A stretch of DNA of 5,165 bases from Deltaproteobacteria bacterium (GTDB taxonomy: Bacteria > Myxococcota > Myxococcia > Myxococcales > 40CM-4-68-19). The translations under genes and the position numbers were made by a program. The notes under the pieces are model-generated. The model searched no databases and was not told the DNA's origin. It saw only the letters and a list, made by a program, of their open reading frames with translations. Location: contig JAFEBC010000775.1 in the NCBI GenBank assembly GCA_018266095.1, positions 1 to 5,165 of the forward strand, given 5' to 3'. The stretch's first letter is position 1. Each line of letters begins with the position of its first letter. Below, piece by piece: positions 1 to 5,165 of the stretch.

Positions 1-880
1 ACATCTCGGGACGCAGCTCGTGGCGCGGGTTCTTCAGCGTGGCGCGCACGCGGGCGGTGCGGGTAGCGGGATCGAGCGCACCGGCGACCTGCTCGATGTG
101 GCCGTCCCAGTGATCGTGCGGGAACGAAGGCACGGTCACGCGCACCGGCGCGCGCTCGGAGACGCGCGGGAGATCCATCTCGTACACGTCCGCGACCACC
201 CAGACGAGGTCGGACGAGCCCACCGTGAACAGCTCCACGGCCTGGCCGCCGCCGTACTGGCCCTGCACCTCCACGCCCGGGTTCACGGCGCGCGCGATCA
301 CCTCGCCGGCGATCGGCGAGCGCAGCGTGAACCGCTCGGAGCCGCCCTCGCCCGCGCCGCGCAACAGCTTCATGCGGGCCTGCGCGCGCGCCTCCTCGGC
401 CTTGGCCTTGGCTGCGTTGTCCTCGGCCTGTTCGAGGTCTCGCGGCGTGCCCGCGCCTGCATCCGCGAGCTCGTGTTGACGCTGCAGCTCGTGCGCCGCT
501 GCCGTCGAATCGGCCTTGGCCTTCTGCAGGTCCGCCAGCGCCGCGCCGACGTCGGGCGAATCAATCACGGCCAGCGCCTGGCCTGCGGAGACGTGCTGTC
601 CAGGCTGCGCCAGGATCCCAGCCACGCGGCCCGTCACGGGCGAGAACACGTGCGCCACGCGCAGATCATCGAAGGTGATGCGGCCGCTCGTCGTGATCTC
701 GGTGGGCAGGTCGACCACCTTGGCCTGCGTCAGCTCGATCTGCCCGCTCTCGAGCTGCGCGGCCGTCAGCCAGGCCTCACCCTCGGGATGCGCGGGGGCA
801 GCGGGCGGCGCCTCGTGCGCCTTGCAGGCGACAGCGAGCGAAGCGATCAGGATCAGCGCGAGCGCGCGCACGGAGGTCAT
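1..880 (-). CDS. Efflux RND transporter periplasmic adaptor subunit (CzcB/CusB-like), C-terminus cut by window edge
   Basis: This membrane-fusion (HlyD/CusB-family) adaptor would bridge an inner-membrane RND pump and the outer-membrane channel in the periplasm. The first 293 residues are visible and the frame is open to the left edge. Residues 1-19 form a hydrophobic leader ending LAVAC, a lipobox-like site with the candidate lipidated Cys19 (Ala at -3 is not the commonest residue). The first half of the barrel-sandwich (lipoyl-like) domain is at about 77-110, with SPVTGRV and a GQHVSAGQ turn. An Ala/Lys/Glu-rich alpha-hairpin spans about 111-178, the second half-motif (SPIAGEV) about 188-210, and a beta-barrel domain about 215-293, including DPATRTARVRA and a final LRPEM close to the usual LRPGM. 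The ATG overlaps the channel gene's stop as ATGA, and AAGGAG lies 8 bases upstream. About 80-100 C-terminal residues are probably missing. No Met-rich or His-rich metal-binding tail is seen, so the substrate is open. Confidence 0.93.
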   Translation of the reverse strand, partial: MTSVRALALILIASLAVACKAHEAPPAAPAHPEGEAWLTAAQLESGQIELTQAKVVDLPTEITTSGRITFDDLRVAHVFSPVTGRVAGILAQPGQHVSAGQALAVIDSPDVGAALADLQKAKADSTAAAHELQRQHELADAGAGTPRDLEQAEDNAAKAKAEEARAQARMKLLRGAGEGGSERFTLRSPIAGEVIARAVNPGVEVQGQYGGGQAVELFTVGSSDLVWVVADVYEMDLPRVSERAPVRVTVPSFPHDHWDGHIEQVAGALDPATRTARVRATLKNPRHELRPEM

Positions 881-2157
881 GGCCGGAGCTCCTTGCCGAC
901 CGCGGCCTCGAGCTGCGCCACGGCGGTCCAATAGGCTGCGAGGTCTTGCAGGTGGTCGCTCTCGATGGAGAGCCAGGTGCGCTGCGCGTCGAGCTGGTCG
1001 AGGAGCGACGCGGCGCCCTTGGTCCACTGCACGTCTACGAGCTCACGCACGCGGCGGGCGCGGGAGAGGAGGGTGCCTTCATCGCGCTGCACTCGATTCC
1101 TGGCAGCCGTCCAGGCGCTGAAGGCCTGGCGCACGTCCGCGCGCGTCTGCGCCTCGAGCCGCTGCAGGGACACCTGCTGGCTGCGCGCGTCGGCCTCGGC
1201 GTGCGTGATCTGGCCCTGCTGCTGATCGAAGAGCGGCAGCGGCAGCGAGAGGCCGAGCGTCAGGGTGGGCGGCGTGATCGCCGTCGCGCCCGTGCCCTGT
1301 TGGGCATAGCCGAGCGAGAGCGCGAGGTCGGGGATGCGCTGGCGGCGCGCGAGGGTGGCCGCCGCGTCCGCGCGCTGCACCTGGGCCCGCGCCGCGCCGA
1401 GGTCGGGCCGCGTCTCCACCGCGTCCTTCACCAGCGCATCGAGCGAGGCCTGCGCGAGCGAAGGCGGCAGCGCGAAGTCGAGCCCCGCGGGATCGAGCGG
1501 CCCATCCGCCTCGGGCGCGTCGCCCAGGAGGAGCCGCAAGGTGGCGCGCGCCGCGTCGAGCTGCGCCTGCGCCTGATCCTCGAGCTGCAAGGTCTGCAGC
1601 GCCTGCACCTCCACGCGCGCCAACTCCGCCTCGCCGATCGCGCCCGCGCTGCGCCGCTTCTCGTCCAGCTCGCGCATGCGCTCGGCCGCGCCGCTCGCGT
1701 CATGCGCCAGGCCCGAGAGCTTCTGCGCCAACAGCGCCTGCGCGAAGGCCTGCTTGAGCTGAAGCTCGAGGCCGCGCAGGGCCGCGTCGCGGTTCTTCTC
1801 GGCCGCCTCGATCGCCGCCTTGGCCGCGTCGGAGCGCAGGCCCTTCTTGCCCATGATCACGTCCCACAGCGCCGCCTGATCGGACAGCGACACGTTGAAC
1901 GAGGTCGCCGAACAGCCCGCGCACGCCTCCGCATCGACACCGAACGAATGGCCCACGCCCCCCGAGAGCTGCGGATTGGCCGACGCGCTCGCCGCCTGCG
2001 CATCGCCGCGCGCCACCTGCACTTGGAGCTCGGCCAAGAGCCGATCGAACCCGCGCTCGCGCAGGAGCCGCAGCGCCACAGGCAAGGTCAGCGGGCTCCC
2101 CGAGGGGACCTCCGCGGCGGGCGACGCAACTGTCAGGGCGAGGACGAGCGCGAGCAT
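877..2157 (-). CDS. TolC-family outer-membrane efflux channel (CzcC/CusC-like)
   Basis: This is the outer-membrane exit channel of a tripartite efflux pump. From the ATG at 2157 it is 426 residues, a normal length for the family. A short hydrophobic leader (residues 1-15, ending near ASPA) precedes the mature start. Two OEP repeats follow. The first begins with SPLTLPVALRLL and reaches ASANPQLSGGVG (about 21-69), then long Ala/Glu/Lys-rich helices. The second carries RPDLGAARAQVQRAD, SLPLPLFDQQQGQI, the KGAASLLDQLDAQRT turn and a C-terminal YWTAVAQLEAAVG helix, all typical of CzcC/CusC relatives. A Cys79-x-x-Cys82 pair sits just before the first barrel strand. The stop overlaps the adaptor start by 4 bases, so the genes are one operon. 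The start is uncertain: in-frame ATGs at 2283 and 2271 would add about 40 residues with no signal-like character. The ATG at 2157 lacks a clear ribosome site and has no basic residue in its leader. A well-placed SD and ATG at 2186 is out of frame. Confidence 0.92.
   Translation of the reverse strand: MLALVLALTVASPAAEVPSGSPLTLPVALRLLRERGFDRLLAELQVQVARGDAQAASASANPQLSGGVGHSFGVDAEACAGCSATSFNVSLSDQAALWDVIMGKKGLRSDAAKAAIEAAEKNRDAALRGLELQLKQAFAQALLAQKLSGLAHDASGAAERMRELDEKRRSAGAIGEAELARVEVQALQTLQLEDQAQAQLDAARATLRLLLGDAPEADGPLDPAGLDFALPPSLAQASLDALVKDAVETRPDLGAARAQVQRADAAATLARRQRIPDLALSLGYAQQGTGATAITPPTLTLGLSLPLPLFDQQQGQITHAEADARSQQVSLQRLEAQTRADVRQAFSAWTAARNRVQRDEGTLLSRARRVRELVDVQWTKGAASLLDQLDAQRTWLSIESDHLQDLAAYWTAVAQLEAAVGKELRP
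889..894 (-). promoter_or_regulatory. Ribosome binding site of the adaptor gene
   Basis: On the minus strand this reads AAGGAG, 8 bases before the ATG at 880. It lies inside the 3' end of the channel gene and fixes the adaptor start at the ATGA overlap, which points to translational coupling of the two genes. Confidence 0.75.
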
Positions 2158-2169
2158 GCCCCGTGCAAG

Positions 2170-2185
2170 AGCAAGGGGCGGGCCA
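2170..2185 (-). promoter_or_regulatory. Candidate sigma-54 (-24/-12) promoter for the efflux operon
   Basis: The minus strand reads TGGCCCGCCCCTTGCT. Against the established consensus TGGCACRNNNNTTGCW only one defined position differs (C for A), and the GG and GC pairs have the required 10-base spacing. Transcription would begin near 2159, only about two bases before the ATG at 2157. The operon would then have an almost leaderless message, or the start codon is misplaced. The adjacent divergent gene encodes a sigma-54 activator, which supports function. Against it, the motif is only 16 bases in a GC-rich background and overlaps an alternative ATG at 2186. Confidence 0.5.
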
Positions 2186-2229
2186 TGGGTCTCCCCTCGG
2201 AGCGGCCCAAGTGCGCGGCGTCCGGACTG

Positions 2230-2265
2230 AAAGTTCCTTGTAGGGAGGGTCCAAGATCCTTGTGG
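2230..2265. repeat. Pair of 14-base direct repeats, candidate operator or enhancer sites
   Basis: The copies are AAAGTTCCTTGTAG (2230-2243) and CAAGATCCTTGTGG (2252-2265), identical at 11 of 14 positions with a period of exactly 22 bases, about two helical turns. Each contains an imperfect dyad: CAAG-N3-CTTG in the second copy and AAAG-N3-CTTG in the first. They lie in the divergent region at roughly -71 to -106 from the predicted sigma-54 start of the efflux operon. That matches the usual placement of enhancer sites for an NtrC-type regulator binding as tandem dimers. They also lie just upstream of the kinase start at 2284, so autoregulation of the kinase-regulator pair is possible. The link to this regulator is inference. 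Confidence 0.5.
2242..2249 (+). promoter_or_regulatory. AGGGAGGG, possible ribosome site for an alternative kinase start
   Basis: This purine run lies 10 bases before an in-frame TTG at 2260, which would give a kinase 8 residues longer (LWWHRLTH added before the MKLRPRV start). It is the only SD-like sequence near the kinase start; none precedes the GTG at 2284. It also falls between the two direct repeats, and the TTG lies inside the second repeat, which weakens the case for it as a true ribosome site. Confidence 0.3.
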
Positions 2266-2283
2266 TGGCATAGACTCACACAC

Positions 2284-4209
2284 GTGAAGCTCAGACCCCG
2301 CGTCGCGCTGGTGTCGTGCCTCGTCGCCCTGGTGTCGGTGGCGGTGACGGGCGCGTTGCTCATCGCGCAGTCGCGGCGCTACTCGTCCGAGCCGCCCTCG
2401 AGCCGCATGCTGCTCCTGGCGCAGAACCGCGCGGCGGCGCTGGGCGACAGCCTGGCCGTGGCCACCGGTGAGCTCCTGCGCCTCTCACGCATGGCCGAGG
2501 TCGACCTCACCGACGATGACCTGCGGCCCGAGGCGCAGCTCCTCTCGCACGCGCACCGCAACTCCACCGTGTTCAACATCGGCCTGCAGATCGAGGACGC
2601 GAACGGCCGCTGTCTGTGGTCCGAGCCGACCTCGCCCGACTGCACGGGGCGCTCGTTCGCGGACGCGCCGTGGTTCAAGGAGGGCCGCGCGGCGAAGGGC
2701 GCGCTGGTGATGGGGAGCGCGGAGCATCCCTCGATCGTCAATCTCGTGGTGCCCATCGGCGGCACGCCCGGCCAGGCCGCGGGAGTCCTGCGCGGCATCA
2801 TCGACGTGCGCGCGGACCGCATCTTCGCGCCCGCGCTGACGGACGTGATCGGCGCGGGCGCCGAGGTGGCGCTGGTGTCGGCGCGCGGCCTCGTGCTCGC
2901 GCCCAACGGCAAGGTCGATGGGGCCGGGTGGCAACGTGCGCTCTCACAGGCGCGCGCGGGGCCCGGCACCTTTCGCACCGATGAGAACGGCGTGCGCTGG
3001 CTCTACGCGCACGCGCCGGTCGCGCACGTCGATTGGGGCCTCGTGTTCCGCTGGCGCTGGAACGCGCTCGATGACGGCCTGCAGCGCCAGGTGCAGCTCT
3101 TGCTCGCGATCCTCATCGCCGGCGGCCTGCTCGCGATCGCGCTCGGGCTCTTGTCCTCGCGCGCCCTGGTGAGCCCGATCGACGCCCTGGTCGCGGGCGT
3201 GCGCACGCTGCGCTCCCGACGCGAGCAGCCGGCGTCCGCGGGGGCCGATCCGATCCTGAGCGCGGGCATCGAGAGCGCCGCCAATCGCCCGGACGAGCTG
3301 GGTGAGCTCGCGCGCGCCTTCGGTGAGCTCACGCGGGCGCTGGGCAAGAGCGACGCGCAGCACGACGCCGACCTCGAGCAGATCCGCGAGCTGGCGAGCT
3401 CCCTGGAGCAGCGCGTGCGGGCGCGCACGGCGGAGCTGGAGTCGGCGCAGCGCTCGCTGCTCGCGCAGGAGCGGCTGGCCGCGATGGGGCAGGCCGCGGC
3501 GGTGATCTCGCACGAGCTGAAGAACTCGCTGGGCGCGATCGGCATGGGCGTCGACCTCATCACCGCGCAGGCCGACGGCGCGGGCCTCAAGCGCGTGCAC
3601 ACGCAGGTGCGCGAGGAGGTCACGCGGCTGCGCACGCTCACCGATGAGCTCTTGGTGTTCGCGCGCACGCCGCGGCTGATGAAGCAGCGCGGGGACCTCA
3701 ACGCGCTGGCGCAGCGGGCGGCCGACCTCTGCCGCGAGTCGGCGGCCTCGGCGGACGTGGAGCTGGTGCTCGAGCTCTCGCCCGGCGCATTGCCCGCGAG
3801 CTTCGACGCCGAGCGCATCCAGAGCGTGCTGGTCAACCTCGTGCAGAACGCCATCGAGGCGGTGGCCTTCGGGCCCCAGCCGAGCGCGCAGCGGCGGGTG
3901 CGCATCCACACGCGGCAGCTCGAGGCCGAACCGAAGTCCGTCGAGTTCGCCATCGAGGACTCTGGCCCGGGCGTGCCCGACGACGCGCGCGCGCACCTCT
4001 TCGAGCCCTTCTTCACCAGCAAGCGCAACGGCACCGGCCTCGGTCTGGCCACGGCGCAGCGCTTCGTCTCTGCGCACGGCGGACGCATCGAGCTGGCGCG
4101 CGGGACGCTCACGGGCGCGCGCTTCGTGGTCACGCTGCCCGTCGAGCCTCGCGTCGAGGAGCCGCTGCCCGCCGCCGCGCCCTCACAAGGAGCCTCATGG
4201 GCCCACTAG
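2284..4209 (+). CDS. Membrane sensor histidine kinase with Cache-like periplasmic domain (NtrB/AtoS/ZraS type)
   Basis: This is the sensor of a two-component system, 641 residues from the GTG at 2284. TM1 is at about 7-28. A periplasmic domain of about 240 residues looks like a double Cache (dCache) fold: ADAPWFKEG at about 127-135, then IVNLVVPIGG and a GVLRGIIDVRAD strand, then a second PDC-like half (VALVSARGLVLAP from 195, ending near HVDWGLVF at 248-255). TM2 is at about 270-290, followed by a HAMP-like segment (S297-P298-I299 to D337-E338-L339-G340) and a coiled coil of about 355-405. The phospho-acceptor His410 lies in ISHELKNSLGAI. The ATPase domain shows the N box (Asn522 in NLVQNAIEAV), G1 (Asp559 in DSGPG), an F box (LFEPFFTSK) and G2 (GTGLGL, 583-588), so it looks catalytically complete. 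The ligand is unknown; Cys110/Cys120 and a few His residues (89, 91, 243, 248) are periplasmic. A TTG start at 2260 is an alternative. The 3' end overlaps the regulator gene by 13 bases. Confidence 0.93.
   Translation: MKLRPRVALVSCLVALVSVAVTGALLIAQSRRYSSEPPSSRMLLLAQNRAAALGDSLAVATGELLRLSRMAEVDLTDDDLRPEAQLLSHAHRNSTVFNIGLQIEDANGRCLWSEPTSPDCTGRSFADAPWFKEGRAAKGALVMGSAEHPSIVNLVVPIGGTPGQAAGVLRGIIDVRADRIFAPALTDVIGAGAEVALVSARGLVLAPNGKVDGAGWQRALSQARAGPGTFRTDENGVRWLYAHAPVAHVDWGLVFRWRWNALDDGLQRQVQLLLAILIAGGLLAIALGLLSSRALVSPIDALVAGVRTLRSRREQPASAGADPILSAGIESAANRPDELGELARAFGELTRALGKSDAQHDADLEQIRELASSLEQRVRARTAELESAQRSLLAQERLAAMGQAAAVISHELKNSLGAIGMGVDLITAQADGAGLKRVHTQVREEVTRLRTLTDELLVFARTPRLMKQRGDLNALAQRAADLCRESAASADVELVLELSPGALPASFDAERIQSVLVNLVQNAIEAVAFGPQPSAQRRVRIHTRQLEAEPKSVEFAIEDSGPGVPDDARAHLFEPFFTSKRNGTGLGLATAQRFVSAHGGRIELARGTLTGARFVVTLPVEPRVEEPLPAAAPSQGASWAH
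4187..4192 (+). promoter_or_regulatory. Ribosome binding site of the response regulator gene
   Basis: AAGGAG lies 4 bases before the ATG at 4197, inside the last codons of the kinase gene. It supports that start and the 13-base overlap, which suggests co-translation of kinase and regulator. Confidence 0.75.
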
Positions 4210-5165
4210 TCCTGGTGGTCGACGACGAGAAGTCGTTCCGCGTGATCGCCGAGGAGGCGCTCTCGCGCGAGGGCTACTCCGTGCGCACCGCCGCCGACGC
4301 TGGTTCAGGTGCGCGCGCGTTCGCCGCCGAGGGCGCCGACGTGGTCGTGCTCGATCGCAACCTGCCCGATCGCGACGGCGTGGAGCTGTTGGCCGAGCTT
4401 TCGCGCGAGGCGCAGGAGCGCGGGCTCGACACGGCCTTCCTCGTGGCCACCGCCTACGCCGACGTGGAGAACGCCGTGCTCGCGCTGCGCCAGGGCGCGG
4501 AGGACTACCTGACCAAGCCGATCCAGCTCCCGGATCTGATCGTGAAGATCCGCAAGGCGCTGGAGACGCGCCGCCTGCGCCACCGCGTGCGCGCGCTCAA
4601 GGCCACAGGCCCCGCGCCGGCGCTGCTCGAGTCGAACAGCGTGGCCATGCGCGAGATCCTCGACCGGGCGCGCCGCGTGGCCGAGAGCCCGAGCACCTCG
4701 GTGCTGCTGCAGGGCGAGAGCGGCACCGGCAAGGAGGTGATCGCGAGGTTCATCCACCTGCACACGCCCGCGCGCCGCGAGGACGCCTTCGTCGAGCTCA
4801 ACTGCGCATCGCTGGGAGAGAACCTGCTCGAGTCGGAGCTGTTCGGCCACGAGCGCGGCGCCTTCACCGACGCCAAGAGCAGCAAGCGCGGCATCTTCGA
4901 GCTGGCCGACGGCGGGACGCTCTTCCTCGACGAGATCGGCGAGCTGTCGCCGGGCCTGCAGGCCAAGCTCTTGCGCGCGGTGGAGACCACGACCTTCCGC
5001 CGTGTGGGCGGCACGCGCGATCTCTCGGCGGACGTGCGCATCGTCGCGGCCACCAATCGCGATCTCGCGGCCGAGGTGAAGGCCGGCCGCTTCCGCCTGG
5101 ACCTCTTCCACCGGCTCGACGTGTTCCACCTCACGCTGCCGCCGCTGCGCGAGCGCAAGGAGGAC
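4197..5165 (+). CDS. NtrC-family sigma-54-dependent response regulator, C-terminus cut by window edge
   Basis: This is the cytoplasmic partner of the upstream kinase; 323 residues are visible and the frame is open to the right edge. The receiver domain (about 4-120) has the acidic pair Asp9-Asp10, phospho-acceptor Asp53 (VVVLDRNLPDRDG), Thr85 (VATAYAD) and Lys107 (DYLTKPI). A linker of about 120-145 leads to an AAA+ sigma-54 interaction domain beginning LLESNSVAMREIL. The Walker A is GESGTGKE (173-180), and the sigma-54-contacting loop reads GAFTDA (221-226) instead of the canonical GAFTGA. The Walker B is GGTLFLDEIGEL with Asp245-Glu246. VRIVAATNRDL and an arginine-finger-like RLDLFHRLDVF follow, ending in LPPLRERKED. 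The rest of the AAA+ domain and the Fis-type helix-turn-helix lie beyond the window. It probably activates the divergent efflux operon; with the DNA-binding domain unseen this remains inference. ZraR/AtoC/NtrC relatives cannot be separated on these data. Confidence 0.95.
   Translation, partial: MGPLVLVVDDEKSFRVIAEEALSREGYSVRTAADAGSGARAFAAEGADVVVLDRNLPDRDGVELLAELSREAQERGLDTAFLVATAYADVENAVLALRQGAEDYLTKPIQLPDLIVKIRKALETRRLRHRVRALKATGPAPALLESNSVAMREILDRARRVAESPSTSVLLQGESGTGKEVIARFIHLHTPARREDAFVELNCASLGENLLESELFGHERGAFTDAKSSKRGIFELADGGTLFLDEIGELSPGLQAKLLRAVETTTFRRVGGTRDLSADVRIVAATNRDLAAEVKAGRFRLDLFHRLDVFHLTLPPLRERKED

Noticed and set aside
20..934. Plus-strand open frame of 304 codons over the adaptor gene
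   Set aside because: The opposite strand encodes a clear adaptor with lipobox-like leader, barrel-sandwich and beta-barrel motifs. The plus frame is Arg/His/Leu-rich low-information sequence.
946..2259. Plus-strand open frame running continuously into the kinase, suggesting a protein of over 1000 residues
   Set aside because: It is antisense to the well-supported channel gene, is Arg-rich with no domain signature, and the kinase begins with its own membrane anchor at about 2284. It is a stop-poor shadow of GC-rich coding sequence.
2248..2276. Sigma-70-type promoter for the kinase (TAGACT at 2271-2276)
   Set aside because: The -10 match is 4 of 6 and the -35 position (GGTCCA) is poor, so it is not listed as a feature.
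2158..2283. A sigma-54 promoter for the kinase on the plus strand
   Set aside because: No GG-N10-GC pair was found on the plus strand; the nearest candidate (GGCCCAAGTGCGCG) is off by one base in spacing.
2944..4133. Two long minus-strand open frames (about 376 codons each) under the kinase
   Set aside because: Both are antisense to the HAMP-like, His410 and ATPase regions of the kinase, have Arg/Ala/Ser-rich composition and no recognisable motif.
4305..5158. Minus-strand open frames under the response regulator
   Set aside because: They mirror the receiver and AAA+ coding sequence, whose motifs are unambiguous on the plus strand.
1..5165. tRNA, rRNA, CRISPR, insertion sequence or rho-independent terminator
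   Set aside because: Nothing of these kinds was seen. The window is almost entirely coding, with one intergenic region of about 126 bases and no hairpin followed by a T run.

Overview
The window is a strongly GC-rich segment (roughly 70% G+C by eye, with codon third positions dominated by G and C). It carries two divergent gene pairs around a short intergenic region. The base composition, the CzcC/CusC-like outer-membrane channel and the Cache-type kinase paired with an NtrC-type regulator suggest a Gram-negative bacterium of the Myxococcota or a related deltaproteobacterial lineage. That placement is inference; no taxonomic marker is present.

Left half, minus strand (about 2157 down to 1): an operon for a tripartite efflux system. 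A TolC/CzcC/CusC-family outer-membrane channel (877-2157) overlaps by 4 bases (ATGA) the start of a lipoprotein-like periplasmic adaptor of the CzcB/CusB type (880 to the left edge, C-terminus missing). An RND inner-membrane pump would be expected just beyond the left edge but is not visible. The substrate cannot be read from the sequence; heavy-metal export is the nearest family analogy.

Middle (2158-2283): a divergent control region of about 126 bases. On the minus strand it holds a near-consensus sigma-54 promoter (TGGCCCGCCCCTTGCT, 2185 down to 2170). Upstream of that lie two copies of a 14-base element, AAG(T/A)TCCTTGT(A/G)G preceded by A or C, spaced exactly 22 bases apart (2230-2243 and 2252-2265). 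Relative to the predicted start of the efflux transcript they lie near -71 to -106, the usual position of enhancer sites for sigma-54 activators.

Right half, plus strand (2284 to 5165): a two-component system. A membrane histidine kinase with a Cache-like periplasmic sensor (2284-4209) overlaps by 13 bases the gene of an NtrC-type sigma-54-activating response regulator (4197 to the right edge, C-terminal DNA-binding domain missing).

The likely working model is that the kinase senses a periplasmic ligand or stress and phosphorylates the regulator. The regulator would then bind the tandem elements and switch on the efflux operon from the sigma-54 promoter. The gene identities are well supported; the regulatory circuit is an inference that rests on short motifs.
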